Assembly (NCBI RefSeq): GCF_020283565.1
Contig: NC_060062.1
Location: 17,766,127-17,830,126 of the forward strand
DNA: 64,000 nucleotides
Source of the DNA: Trifolium pratense
Taxonomy: Eukaryota; Streptophyta; Magnoliopsida; Fabales; Fabaceae
Reading direction: 5' to 3'
Position 1 is the stretch's first letter, and every line of letters begins with the position of its first letter. The position numbers and the translations under genes were made by a program. Shown piece by piece: positions 1 to 12,538 of the stretch. The notes under the pieces were generated by a model, which worked only from the letters and a program-made list of their open reading frames with translations, did no database searches and had not been told where the DNA came from.

Positions 1-185
1 TCAACTCTCTCTGTAATGCTAGCATTCCTAATCTTATCTCGTTTCGTCTAGTATTATGGAACGAGTTTCACTAATAGATAACAATCCTTTTAAAAAAGCC
101 GAATAATGATATGTACATTTTCATGAAAAGAGAAAATAATAACTTGATAACACGATATTAACAAGATACAGATATGAGGAGGCAC

Positions 186-783
186 CTTTGAGTCAACTCT
201 CCCATTGTCACAGTCCCGAGCTACAGAATACACATAAGACCTGAAATAAAGAATGTTATAGAACGTCGTGCAAACTTATTTAGCAGGACAAAATAGCACC
301 ATGACAGTAGAACCTTCTACCTTGAGGACTGTAAAGAAGTATACATGTCAGCAACTTTCCCCTATAACAAAGGCACCAATCGATAGTGAGCTAAGATTCA
401 CATACAATGCAGATGGCATGATAACCGGAGAAAATAAATAATGTAGCCAATGAAATTAACCTGTATAAACTGAAACTCTCCAATAGGACGACCAAATTGC
501 TCTCTTTGTCGGACATAAGGAAGGACAACATCAAGACATGACTGCATAATACCAACGGGACCAGCCGCTAAAACAAGTCTTTCCAGATCCAGCCCAGACA
601 TCATGACATAGACTCCTGAAAAAAAATCAAAATATTGTTGATACTTAACATAACAAAAGTGGTTTTGCATCAGAGAGTATACATTGTAAAAATCGACAGA
701 AAAACTAATGACTCTAGTTCTTTTGAGACTTTCTCCCGACTATGAGACTGTTTGGATTCACTTGAAAAAGAAATTGCAAGACT

Positions 784-814
<31 letters not shown>

Positions 815-3800
815 ATTAAGACTACAAAAGAAATTGCAGACCTTTCCCTTCTTTCCCAAGAACATTTTCTTCTGGAACAAAGCAATTCTCGAAGACAAGC
901 TCGCATCTGCCCACAAAATTACATCTTATCAGTAAAAGCAAGTGGTTTAAAATGGATTAAATATAGCAAAGTTCATATGGAACATGCATACATACGTATC
1001 ACTTCCTCGCATCCCTAGTTTATCCAATTTCTGGGCAGTACTGAATCTGTAGAAAAACATCAATGACAGTCAGGTTTTCATCTTTCACTTCTATTTTTAT
1101 TTTCATTGTCATCAAATGATTTATCATATAAGCAATGCCTCATCCTTTCAACCATGTGAGGATTTTCTTTTTAATTCCCCGATATAAATTATATGTTATT
1201 TATCGGTAATCATGACTCTTTTCTCCTCATTAACTTTCAGAGAAGGATATTTGACCGCTATAAACTAAGGAATCAAATTTGAACTACTTGATGCTAAAAG
1301 GTTTCACTACTTGATGCTCAATATTGGATAACTTTTTGTCAAGGTTCAGTACAATTACCCAGGCATTCCCTTCTCGATGATGAATGCAGTGATTCCTTTT
1401 GATCCTGCTGTTATGTCTGTTTTTGCATAGACAACCTGATTGAATTCAACACAATTAAATGTGTGCTATACATTCTCGGAATATGTCTAGACTATTACAG
1501 CTGGCTTTATACTATATATATGTAATATGTGGTCCGCATTGATTATCTAAACATATATGGTTTACTTTGTCCGCGTTGATTTTTTATGCATGCATGAAAA
1601 AATAAAGCCTTATGACATATTGATCTTTTTCTGTCATTTTGCAATCAGGCCCATAGATCATGACAATGATATGTTGTTCCGCGAAAACTCTGTCAAAATC
1701 ACAAATTGAGGCAACATTTCCCTTTTAACATTCTAACCAGAACACAGACAATGCAAATAGCATGGAAAAAAGCAATAAAATTTAAAGAAACATACTAATG
1801 TTTGAGCAACTGGCCCATTAGTACACCACATTTTGTTCCCATTAAGTACATATCCCCCGTCTACACGATCAGCCTTGCATTTCATGCTGACAACATCAGA
1901 TCCAGCTGCAGAAATGACAAATTCAATTGGCAAAGTCCTTGGAATATCTAAATACTTATGATACTAACTATTCAATTGCACAAATCTTACAATTTGGCTC
2001 ACTCATTGCCAAAGCTCCCACATGATCCCCAGAGATAAGCTTTAAACAAAAAACAAAAAAACAAGTCAGCCATAACTATCAATGGATAGACAGACAAATG
2101 GACATGGAAAAATTGAGAAAGACTATTAATGAGGCCAAGAAATTATTTGAAAGCTACGACTAGTTTTGTTTTTAATAGACAAATGTTAGTATATTAGTTA
2201 TGTTAGTATTTTCTCTTTCGTCAAGGTTTGAACCCTGGTCATTTAACCCTTAGCTCAAACCAGTTGAGTTACACCCAAAAGCTATGACTAGTTATGAGCA
2301 TTCTTGGCTGATAAGTCAAACATTGTTACATTACACATAATGGCAATAGGGCAATACAGAAAATATTGCATTGAAAAAGTATAATTACATAGGATCAAAC
2401 TAGGGAGAACTAGAGACTAGAACCTGTGGCAAGTATTTCTGTTTCTGAGCATGGTTTCCATTCCTCACCTAAACAAAACAGAAGGTGGCAATCCTGAAAA
2501 CTCGTTTGAAAATCGTCAAGCATACAAACAATGAAAGAGACTTAAGTTCCCTTCAATTACCAGCTGATTGATACATAGGTTAGAATGAGCACCATAAGAA
2601 AGACCAACAGAACCTGAAGCACGGCTAATCTCTTCCATTGCTATACAATGATACAAGTAGCCTAGACCAAGCCCTCCATACTCCTCTGCAAATAAGTAGA
2701 CATATAACAAACTTACTAATGAGAAGTTTACATTAGAACACCTAAAGAAGAACAATTTCAAAGAAAATTGAGGCCCTATTCCACATGATTCCATTTGTGT
2801 TTAATGAAAAATGATATTGTGAATAAGTGAATGAGCCTGCAAAATAAAACAGTATCTACACTAGACGCCATTTTTGTGTTATCATTGAAAGCAATGTGTT
2901 TCAGAAAGAATTGATTCATTATAGTTTATTATCTTCAATATCTCATAAGAGTATACAGAGAAAGGAAAAAATATTGCCAGATGAAAATCACAATAGCAGA
3001 TAAAACCAAAAGCTTAAAAATCTAAAAATGAAATCATTTGACGTATCAGAAAACAAATGCAGCAAACCAAGGAAAGTAGAGTAACCATACAATTTGGTTT
3101 TTGAAATTATAGAACTCTATCAACCAAGTTGTCCACATTATCAATAATCCATAATGGATTCTAGAAATTACAAAATGTTAATCAGGTTGGTCCCTCCGTT
3201 AGTATATACAAAGACTATAATGACATTACGTTGGTAATACCCGAGAAGAATTTGAAACTGCGTGAATAATGTCACATATCCAAACAGAGGGACGAACTTG
3301 ATTATCAATTTGCAATTCTAGGGACTATTTTAGAATATTGATAATATGGGAGACTAGGTTGATACGGTTTACAATTTCATGACCAACTTGGGTGGTCACT
3401 CAAGTAAAATAAAAAGAGATTACCTGGTGCAGTAATCCCATGGAGATTAAATTCTCCCATACTTTTCCACAAGTTAACCTCCTAAAATTAGATCAAAACA
3501 CAATGAGCATGTTCAATTACACTATAACTATATATTGTTCATGGAGATGATTGAAAAATGTAAGACCCGGATATTTTTTTCTAATTTGCAAAGAATTTGT
3601 TTTGGAGTATTATTATTTTAAGAACAATACTATATTACTAAACAAGTTCATGGAGTACTAAACAAGGTAAACATAATCCCAAATTATTGGTCTAGAGTCT
3701 AGACACATTAAATTGCCAACTAACAATGGGTTATTTTCTTAAACTTCTTGAATATGATAGGATTGGTTTGTTCCACTAAAGAGGCAAATGAATGTAGTTC

Positions 3801-4898
3801 TACTATTATTCCATAAGAGCATCTTCGATGGTCATTTTGTAAGGAACTCATTTTGAATTTCATAAACCACTAACAAGTGTACAATACCATGTCATATTTA
3901 TGCAACTCATACACATTTTGCTCCAATGATACAAAATTATGCAACTCCTAAGCAACTTATACTTCTATACAAAATTATTTAAATTGGCCCAGATAAATAA
4001 GTCAACGTTAAATGATGATACGGTAGCTTAAATAAGTTACTTGAACCATTTTTTTGCTACCCACCTTGCCACATCATAGTCCCTCCCTCCAATGAGAAGA
4101 AAAAATAAAGCACGGATCATCATTCTATGAAACTCAGTTAGATAGCCCCATTGGAGATACTATAATTGTGGCCATGAACTCTATCCTCACTCATTTACTA
4201 ACCCATGAATGATCAATATACTCCAAATCCAAACTAACAAGTTGTTTTCATTATTTAAAAAAATATTGGATTATAAGCTTGGAATTTTGTTAGTCAATGT
4301 AGCAAAATTATGGGTCATACAAAAAATAAAATAGATCAAGAAACATACCTTTGGGAAATAATTTGTGTGGTCAATTTTGGAAGCATGAGGGGCAATATTT
4401 TCAGCTGCAAATTGAGCAACACTCTCTTTAAACTGCAGAAGAAACTTGAAATCATTAAAAGCATGACACGAAATGAAACAAACAAAATTGAAGAAGTAAT
4501 AGAGAATTGAAGTAAACCCAAATGAAAAAAGTTCAAATTTTTATAAATACAGAAAAATGGGATCAATCATTTTTTTACTAAGTTAAAAACCCAGATAAAA
4601 AAAGTTGAAATTTTTATGATACAGAAAAATGGGGTCAATAATTTTGATGAAAAAGCTGAGATTTTGATAAAAAGGGTTTGATCAAGTTAAAAAAACCCAG
4701 ATGAAAAAGTTGAAATTTTTATGAATAGAAAAAAATGGGGTGAATGATTTTTGAGCAAGATATGAGTAAAACCTGTATCTGAGTGTCATCGAAGAGGAAT
4801 GAAGTGGAATAAGAAGCAGCATAGTGAGAGTTAGAAGAATTTATTCTGAAAATTGTTGAAAAAATGGAGCGTGCTGTGGTGATTCTTCTTCTAAGCAT
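186..4898 (-). CDS. IVD: Isovaleryl-CoA dehydrogenase, mitochondrial (5' 13 exons; 3' end outside window)
   Basis: Flavoprotein acyl-CoA dehydrogenase of leucine/branched-chain amino-acid breakdown in the mitochondrial matrix; passes electrons to ETF. Thirteen coding exons join in frame with GT/AG borders: 4773-4898, 4349-4432, 3424-3481, 2561-2685, 2424-2468, 1991-2039, 1796-1905, 1359-1435, 996-1046, 842-906, 461-615, 321-361, 186-240 (347 codons). Exon 1 starts [17 protein letters not shown], an Arg/Ser-rich targeting peptide. Family motifs seen: [30 protein letters not shown], and [13 protein letters not shown], whose Glu matches the catalytic base characteristic of isovaleryl-CoA dehydrogenases, followed by [12 protein letters not shown]. 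The last seen exon encodes [13 protein letters not shown]. The C-terminal exons (nucleotide-contacting segment) are not in positions 1-185, which look intronic. Introns carry MITE and SINE insertions. No frame break was seen. Confidence 0.95.
787..817. repeat. (TAA)n microsatellite in an IVD intron
   Basis: About ten tandem AAT/TAA units inside the intron between IVD exons 10 and 11. Confidence 0.9.
2221..2276 (-). repeat. tRNA-derived SINE head in an IVD intron
   Basis: On the minus strand this reads GTAACTCAACTGGTTTGAGC followed about 25 bases later by GGGTTCAAACC. These resemble the A and B boxes of an RNA polymerase III promoter, as in tRNA-related plant SINEs. No cloverleaf can be folded convincingly, so it is not called a tRNA gene. 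The 3' end of the element was not delimited. Confidence 0.45.
3090..3400. mobile_element. Foldback MITE with ~110-base imperfect terminal inverted repeats
   Basis: The left segment (from about 3090, through ATCAACCAAGTTGTCC and GGTTGGTCCCTC near 3187) is matched, inverted, by the right segment ending near 3400 (GAGGGACGAAC near 3288, TAGGTTGATAC near 3355, CCAACTTGGG). The arms nearly meet, so the element is almost all inverted repeat. It lies in the intron between IVD exons 3 and 4. Superfamily uncertain; the target duplication was not resolved. Confidence 0.6.
3817..4161. mobile_element. MITE with GAGCATCTYCRATGG-type termini
   Basis: Left end GAGCATCTTCGATGG at 3817 and right end CCATTGGAGATACT at about 4161 are inverted copies of a terminus common in plant MITEs. 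Length about 345 bases, non-coding, in the intron between IVD exons 2 and 3. A 3-base target duplication (ATA or TAA) is possible but ambiguous. Confidence 0.55.
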
Positions 4899-6616
4899 CT
4901 TTGTGTCTGTGTTTTTGATTTGGTTACTTTAGCTTAGTTAGTTGTTCTATATTGGTAATATGAGTATGATTTGTGTCTATTGTTTCTGTTAGGAAAGAAA
5001 GATAGAGGATAATAAAAAAAAATGAATGAATTATTAATTATTATAAAGTAGTAGTATTAGTATATGATTTGGTGTAGTGTGTTTGGCAGTTTAGATAAGG
5101 ATGGAGATGGACAAAACCATCTTCAAATCATGAGAGATGAATCAGACAGTTGTAGGATAGTTATCTTGTTCACGAAACCTGTTCAAAAATATACTTTTCT
5201 TTAATTTGGAGGGGATAATGTTGAAACTTCAAATTATTTAACTCTAACGTTTGTTTCAGTGTAAAAAAAAATGCACTACACATTAACTTACTACAAATAT
5301 TGAAATTATATTAGTAAGAATATTATAAACAGAGCGGAGTCTAAATTTGGACTTTTTTAAATTTGTGTGTAAATTTTTAATGATTTATTATTTCGTCTAT
5401 TATCGAAGAAAAACAATAATATTAGTTGTATAATTTTTTTTTATATAAATAGGTTTACGGTTACTGTTAATATCTTCTTTGAATATAAGATCATATACAA
5501 TGATGTTGAATTATGGTGTTGAAAAGTTGAAAATCATTGGGGGGGGGGGGGGGGTTGAAAGTGATGTGGAGGAGAGAAGTGTTGAAAGGTTTCAACATAG
5601 TTGAATGAAAAATGGAGGGACATGTAGCAGCAAATGATTGGCTGTATAGATTTTTATCACATTTTATCTTTGAACTCAATTATTTCATTGCAAAATATTT
5701 TTTTATTTTTTTTAGGTTAAAACTAGAGGGTTAAAGTGGGATTTTTGTATTTAAAGAAATTTTTTTGAATTTATAAAGTTAATCAATCGAAATTATTATA
5801 TATTTAAGTTTGCTAAAAACTAAAATGAATAAATCTGCGAACAAGTTCATAGCACATGAGTTAATATAGCTTAAAATAGTATGATGACAAAGTCAACGAT
5901 TGATATTACAATATTCAATATCTGAAATAGTCATGTCTTCGAAGCTACAACGTTGAATAGTTTGAGTCATCAAATCTGCACTGAATTTGAATCAAAACAA
6001 ATCTGAAAATCTGAAGAAAATAAACAACGTACTAAGACAATAAATCAAAACAAACAACTTTCCACTACGACACGAGTAAAACAACACCGTGTTAGAGAAC
6101 AATCTGACGGTTCGTGAGCATGTTAGTTAAGAACCCGTTTAGGATCTAATTCAAGTCCTAGATTGCTCATTGGATTCATTGTGTTGGAGTGTAAAATATC
6201 ACTTCGTAGTGTTAATATACCACTGTCATCACACCGAACAAAGAAATCACAAAGAATAAAACTCAAGTGAAAGCTAAAAATACGTAGAAATCACTATTTA
6301 AGAGAAACACTTGATAGTGAGAAACGAAAAACGACATGGCAACAATATATGTCGTTAATTGAGTCATTGCATATACCAATATCTCATGCATTCCACCAAT
6401 TTAGGGGTATCTTTTACCAATCTACTTCGGGTTTTGGACGAATTGATTTGAATTGGACCAACATTTAAATTTTTGGATAAAATGCAGGTTGGATTGAATT
6501 ACCGAATGAAACATGTTATTTGTGATTTTATGAAAACTTTTCATTCATTCACATGTATCCTTCTTTCGAATCATTCATTATATTATAAAAAAATGAGGTA
6601 GTAAAAGATTAACTTG
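4899..6616. other. Intergenic region between IVD and TMEM209-like gene
   Basis: IVD 5' flank and AT-rich spacer. It contains a 16-base G run at 5539-5554 and no coding exon that I can support. The short reading frames here have no family resemblance. The stretch 5870-6420 has slightly higher GC but no recognisable domain. Confidence 0.6.
5539..5554 (+). repeat. Poly-G tract (16 G)
   Basis: Uninterrupted run of G on the plus strand in otherwise AT-rich spacer. Confidence 0.95.
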
Positions 6617-6768
6617 TACTCCATCCGGACACAATTATAAGCAAAAAACCACTTTTTAGGTTCATTGAAAAAGTACTGTAGTTGGTCAATAATATAGACT
6701 GAATACATTATTTTTTCAATGAATCTATAAAGTGTTTCTTTTTCTTATAATTGTGACCGGATGAAGTA
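6617..6768. mobile_element. Stowaway-type MITE (~150 bp)
   Basis: Terminal inverted repeats: left TACTCCATCCGGACACAATT, right AATTGTGACCGGATGAAGTA. TA dinucleotides flank both ends, as expected for Tc1/mariner-derived Stowaway MITEs. The interior is AT-rich and non-coding. Confidence 0.85.
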
Positions 6769-6910
6769 TATATTTATAAAAATAAAACACCTATGTGAAA
6801 GAAGAATAAGATAAAGGATTAACTCCTTTTTTTTTTTGTTATTTTTAAAAAATAAAACATATAGTAATATGAATTTGTTACAAATTAATAAGGAACATTT
6901 AGGGCAAAAA

Positions 6911-7166
6911 ATTTGGTCCTTTTTATAAGAAACTTTGACCAATTTTCAAATGTTTTAAATGTTCAATTTCACTTATGTCCTTATTTATTATGAGAGAGAA
7001 TTTAAAAATAAGTAAATTAGTTGAACAAAGAGTAATTAAATAAGGGTATATATAGAATAAATTTAAATTTATAAGAGTATTAAATGAAAATAATTATGTT
7101 AAATGTGATTCTTTGGTCTTTGTGATTTTTTTAAATTGTTACTTATAAAAAGGACCGGAGGGAGGA
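6911..7166. mobile_element. Second Stowaway-like MITE, partly degraded
   Basis: GGTCCTTTTTATAAG near 6915 is mirrored by CTTATAAAAAGGACC near 7142, followed by GGAGGGAGGA, the familiar CTCCCTCC terminus in reverse. The left terminus has decayed, so the left boundary is approximate. It ends about 140 bases upstream of the TMEM209-like start codon and may contribute to that promoter. Confidence 0.55.
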
Positions 7167-7305
7167 TTAAGATAAATAATTTTGGCTAATTTAAAAAATA
7201 GGAATAGAACTTGAACACTACTCAACTGAGTAACCAACAACATGCTTTGAAGTTTGAAGTATAAAATATAAACCTCAATTCAAAAACCCTAGCTAACAGA
7301 CAGCC

Positions 7306-10300
7306 ATGGCTTCTTCTTCTCCTCCACCATCCAAATCCAAATTCTCCGTTTATCAAAACCCTAATTTTTCCGCAGTTCTCACCTCCAACAGTCTTCAACC
7401 TTCCAATTACACTCTCATTTCAATCCTTTCCTTCTTCTCCGCATCTACATTCGCCTTTCTCACCATCATCTTCAGGTAAAACTTTTTTCCATCATTCATT
7501 ACTCATATTCAACACTATTCAGTTAATTTCATCATGTTATGACTAACTTTCATATTTATTTTGTTATTGTAGGGAAAATGGATTCATTGATATCTTCAAA
7601 CTCAATTTTGTTTCCCCTTTTACAGCTTGTAAAGTTCTAAACTTTATATTTATTTTTTTATTTTTTTTATTTTTGAAAATTTGGGTGTGATTTATGTTTT
7701 GTTTGTTGATTTATTGAACTTCAGATTGGCTTGTTAAGACACTGCAAATTTTGTTGGGTTTTGTCTTCATTGGAACTATGTTAGCATTGTTCAAAGTTGT
7801 GTTTTCGCGTAAAACTATGGTTGTGCCGAATTCTAATAAAGGTAATAAGAATCAAGTGAGTCTTACTAAACATCAGTTAGAGCTTTTAGGAGTTAAGCCG
7901 AAGGTTGATTTGGTACAGTCTGAGTCATTGAAAAAGCCGCCAAAGTCTAAACCGCAGCCAGGTTCTTCTGATTTGCTTGTTCCACTTCATCCGACAATTT
8001 CAAGCCCTAGTCGTCGTGGTGATGTTGATGGTTCAAATTCTAATAGGGGTGGTTCTGGTCGTCCAATTGGCACACTCTCGAGGTCGCCCGGTTCAGCAAC
8101 TTTTTACCTTTCTCCTGGAGTAGTTTCACCTGCACAGGGTGCCTCGGGTGTGGATTCAGTAGTCTCAAGCCCTTGGTCTAGTAGGAGGGCATCTTCTGCT
8201 AATAAGATAACATCAAAGGAAGAGCTAGAACAGTTTTTAGCAGAAGTAGATGAAAGAATGACCGGATCTGCAGGGAAGCTGTCTACTCCACCACCTTCAG
8301 TTCCTGGTTTTGGTATAGCGAGCCCGAGCCCTAATACAGTTACAGGATCGGCTAGTAACTCTGTTGTTAAAAGACATACACCATTGAGGCCTGTGAGGAT
8401 GTCTCCGGGCTCCCAAAAGTTTAACACTCCCCCTAAGAAGGGTGAAAGTGGTGAGCTTCCTCCACCGATGTCCATGGAAGAAGCAGTTGAAGCTTTTGAT
8501 CATTTGGGCGTATATCCTCAAATTGAGCAGTGGCGTGATGGACTCAGACAATGGTTCTCTTCAGTTTTGCTAAATCCTTTGCTTCACAAGATTGAGACAA
8601 GTCATGTTCAGGTTCATTTACATCTTCATCATTTCTTGTTTTATGTTAAAAGTAATGTTGCTTGCATAGTATTTCTAAGATTCTTCCATCCACATCGCTT
8701 TTCCCAGCCAAAAGGACTGTCAAACAAACCGAGAAAAATATTGACATACCACTGATTTGTGTGTATAGATAACTGAAATATAATTGCTTTTGAAAGAATT
8801 GTTTTTAGATTAAATTATTTTTTAGAAAATGAGCTTTATATTGGGATGTGTTCATCCAAAAGTATTACAGGAATGAGTCTTATTTGTTTAACTAGGGAAA
8901 AATACTTAAGGTATGGTGTGCAAATACCAAGATAAATGACTGAAATATATTTTGTTATTATTTGGTTATTATGATTGATAATGGAAGTAGTTAATACTAC
9001 CCCAAAAAGGATGTTTTACTCCTGTTGAATCTTCAGCTCACAAAGTTTTGGGTGACCACCTAAACTAAGAAAACCAGTAAATGCCTCATTTTGTTTGTTT
9101 CCGATCAAGCTCTTGTTTGTCTTACAATGCTGAGGCATGTGCTCTATTATTATGGTTGAAGTTCTATGGTATTTATAGAGGTCCACCAATGATTTTCAGT
9201 AGTTGTTCACTTCACCTAAATAGCTCAAGTTATCTACACAAACCATCGAATATGATTGAGCACCAACTAATAAGATTTTCATATTCGTAGGTTATGAATG
9301 CAGCTGCCAAACTCGGTATTTCAATTACAGTCAATCAAGTGGGCAATGATATGCCGTCTACCGGAACCCCTACATTGCCATCAATTGACAAGACTCAAGA
9401 ATGGCAACCAGCAGTTACCCTCAATGAAGATGGATTGCTTCATCAGTTGCATTCTACTCTTGTGCAGGCCATAGAGGCTTCCAAATGTATGTTTATTCAT
9501 ATATCGATTAAATGTGATATTACTATGTTTCCCAGTTTGGTTATATTTACTGATAGCTTCTGGTTTCTGATATTCTCCTGCTGGTTCATGTTTGCATACA
9601 GCCAAGTCATTTGTACCTAATATGCAGCAATCCCCGCAGCAGGGTCCTTTGGTTCCTATCATGCAGGACTGTGTCGATGCTATCACTGAACACCAAAGAC
9701 TCCAAGCCTTGGTTAAAGGGGAGTGGGTCAAAGGTTTGCTACCTCAAAGCAGTGTTCGAGCTGATTACACCGTGCAAAGGATCCGAGGTAGACAGAATTT
9801 TGTTCTTATTAGTTGTGACCTTCATCAGATTTTCTGCAGCGAGACATCATTTATCTGATATGGATTTTATTGCTTGCATTTAACTAGTCTAAATTTTCAG
9901 AGCTTGCAGAAGGAACTTGCTTGAAGAATTATGAGTATCTCGGTAGCGGGGAAGTTTATGATAAAAAGAATAAGAAGTGGACACTTGAGCTACCATCTGA
10001 TTCTCACTTGCTCTTGTATCTGTTTTGTGCTTTCCTAGAACATCCAAAGTGGATGCTACATGTAGATTCTATGTCTTATACTGGAGCTCAGTCTAGCAAA
10101 AACCCCTTATTCTTGGGAGTCCTTCCTCCAAAGGAAAGTTTTCCGGAGAAATACATTGCTGTAGTGTCTTCGGTCCCTTCTGTGCTGCACCCGGGATCAT
10201 GTGTACTAGTAGTTGGAAAGCAGGGTCCCCCAATCTTTGCCCTGTACTGGGATAAGAAGCTGCAGCTTTCACTTCAGGTGGGTAAAACCTATGTAGCCTC

Positions 10301-10580
10301 GTGTTATTATGAACTAACAACCTATTTTCTTTATGATACTACTTTTATTAAACTTTTAATATCTTTCTTTCGCAATATCTATCTAATGTGCTCATGAGAT
10401 TTATTATCTTGGTTTGCTAACAGCTTAGATTTATTTCAGGGAAGAACAGCACTTTGGGATTCCATCTTGATTTTGTGCCATAAGATTAAAGTTGGGTATG
10501 GAGGTATTGTTAGGGGTATGCATCTAGGTGCTTCAGCTTTAAGCATTTTACCGGTTATGGAGACAGAATCTGAAGATTAA
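7306..10580 (+). CDS. TMEM209 / cytochrome B561 amino-terminal domain membrane protein
   Basis: Complete seven-exon gene: 7306-7475, 7573-7628, 7725-8611, 9291-9486, 9602-9787, 9901-10277, 10440-10580; 2013 coding bases, 670 aa. All joints keep the frame with GT/AG borders. Start: first ATG, MASSSPPPSKSKFSVYQNP. Two hydrophobic segments at residues ~36-57 and ~77-101 suggest an N-terminal membrane hairpin. A Ser/Pro-rich, low-complexity linker (~105-250) follows, then a conserved C-terminal region with MEEAVEAFDHLGVYPQIEQW, LPSDSHLLLYLFCAFLEHP and LWDSILILCHKIKVGYGG. This layout fits the CytochromB561_N/TMEM209 family, linked in animals to the nuclear envelope and pore; the name does not imply haem binding. 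Role in plants is not established from sequence. The 5' neighbour is a Stowaway MITE; no break seen. Confidence 0.85.
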
Positions 10581-11369
10581 GAGATGTACAGACAACAAAC
10601 TATGATCCTTTCGCCGATATTCTACATGACGGCTTCAACTAATGTGGCAATGAGTCAGGAATTTCAGCAAAGAACTTGCTGGAGGCTAATTCAACAATTG
10701 AAAGTTGATAGAACTGTGTTATGTCGGTTTAAGCTATCATGTAATGTTCTAGATGCCGTGACAATGTCCGACGGCATGATAATCTGGGTTCTTGTACTTT
10801 GTAAAAATTCAAATTCAGATAGCTCATGACCTAATTTGTACTAAAAATTAAATTCAAATAGCTCACTGACACCCTCATAATTTTCTCTTACAAAAGATTT
10901 TGTAACTGGTAACAATCAGTGTTGTGCGTTATAGTGTTAACGAAACTACAAATAAACCCTTCGATGATTATTCAGTTAGTCACTTTAGTCCTTGTTAATC
11001 AGATTTGTTAACTCTGTTTTTTATTGACATGTGATGTTTTCTGCCACCATGGATGTTGTGTGAAATTGGTTAGGATAGAAAAGGTCAATCGTGTACAAAA
11101 ATGACAATAAAAGTTAAACTTAATTAATTTCCTATGAGCTTGTGAGTTGTGTTTCCTGTTTTATTTAAGCAACCAAATCACTGATTATATTAAAACTAGC
11201 ACTCTAATTTAGCATAAGCTGTGGACAATAAGTTGTGTTAACAAAGTCAAATTACATAAAAGAGCAAAAGACTAAAACAACCAAAAACAGCAAAATTAAG
11301 TATCTTGCAAACTCAAACTTATCAAAGGGTTAATATGCCATAAGCCATAAGCAAAACCAAAACCTTTAA
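10581..11369. other. 3' flank of TMEM209-like gene, no gene seen
   Basis: Contains the likely 3' UTR and AT-rich spacer. No reading frame with family resemblance was recognised. Confidence 0.5.
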
Positions 11370-11520
11370 CTTTCATCTTCGGCCACCGCCAAGCATGAAT
11401 TTTAATTTGAAAAATCATTGTCCACATCAAAAGCTTTATTACTAAATATACAATCATTACGAGTCTTCCAAATACCCCATTTAAAAAGATTATATCTAGT
11501 AGGAATCCGATTCGCCGAAC
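11370..11520 (-). pseudogene. LINE reverse-transcriptase zinc-binding fragment (frameshifted)
   Basis: The minus strand encodes NRIPTRYNLFK then WGIWKTRNDCIFSNKAFDVD. The sequence continues in another frame as IKIHAWRWPKMKVK. W-x-I-W-K-x-R-N is typical of the region after the zinc-binding reverse-transcriptase domain (zf-RVT) of plant non-LTR elements and their derivatives. The NRIPTRYNLF part is normally separated from WGIWK by many residues, so there is an internal deletion plus a frameshift. A dead fragment. Confidence 0.6.
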
Positions 11521-11729
11521 AACGCACCAAATTTTTTAACGGCACCACTTTATTTTAAACCAAAGGAGGAAGCTAAAATTGGATTTGGAGGTTCCATCAT
11601 AGTATTAGTAGTATTAATTATTATGAGCAATATTCTTATCCCGTTTTTCGTTAAAAATTGGTATAGATTCTAATTTATTTATAGATAAAAAAAATTTAAT
11701 TTTTGTGACTTTTGAGATATGTGGTTTGA

Positions 11730-11975
11730 GCTAATGAGTCAAACCGAATTGTTCATGAATTTAAATTGAGTTGAGTTAGAGCTAGAAAAAAATTCGCATC
11801 GAACTCAAGTTATGTTTCGAGCTAAAAACAAACTGATTCTAACGAATCGAATTGTTCATCGACTTTAAACGAGCCAAACTCGAGCTAAAAGTGTCTCGAA
11901 TTCGAACCAAGTTTCGAGCTAAACCAATTATTATCGAGCCAAGCTGACAGGTTCAACTCAACACATTTCTAGCCA
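11730..11975. mobile_element. hAT-like fragment rich in CGAGCTAAA/GTTCGAGCC motifs
   Basis: Repeated short motifs (TTCGAGCTAAA, ACTCGAGCTAAA, CGAATTGTTCAT, on both strands) resemble the motif-repeat interiors of the delimited hAT elements at 30.7 and 43.2 kb. Clear terminal repeats and a target duplication are missing, so this is probably a fragment. Confidence 0.35.
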
Positions 11976-12538
11976 TAACTTGAACAGAGATTTTTATTTT
12001 TATGATGTGACTTGAAGATCATAATGAAGTACTCTTGGCTTATTATGGTGGAGTTGAGCTTAATTTTTATGTTATGTCATTCCCAAATCGATACAGTGGA
12101 CAAATAACTTCATTGTATATATGGAGACACTATATATACCAAGTTATTACTACAGTTGTAGTACTAAGTACTTTCAACAAATCTTTTGTCTAATCAGGTT
12201 TTGACTAACTTTGTTTGTAAAATTGACTTTTGACAGATTTTTTAACAGATACGTAAGAACGAATTTGAGTATCTTAAAAGGTCAGAATTGTTATTATGAA
12301 GGGGAAAAAATGAGCAAATGCTCCAGAAACTTGTTAATATATTATTATTATTATAAATTACTTTCTTTTTTTACTAATTATTAAAATTTCTAAGTTACAC
12401 ATCTGCTGTCAATCTCCATTCTTTAATCAATCAGACAAAACATTGAAAATTAATTATAGACGCCAAGAAAGAACGATGCAAAGATCAGCTAAAAAAAATA
12501 GACAAACAAAAAGTATTAATCCTCAACGAAAAGTACAA

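Noticed and set aside
2221..2276. A tRNA gene
   Set aside because: A/B-box-like motifs are present but no acceptor stem or anticodon arm can be folded; better explained as a SINE.
8104..8475. 123-residue minus-strand frame opposite the TMEM209-like exon 3
   Set aside because: Shadow of the real coding exon on the plus strand.
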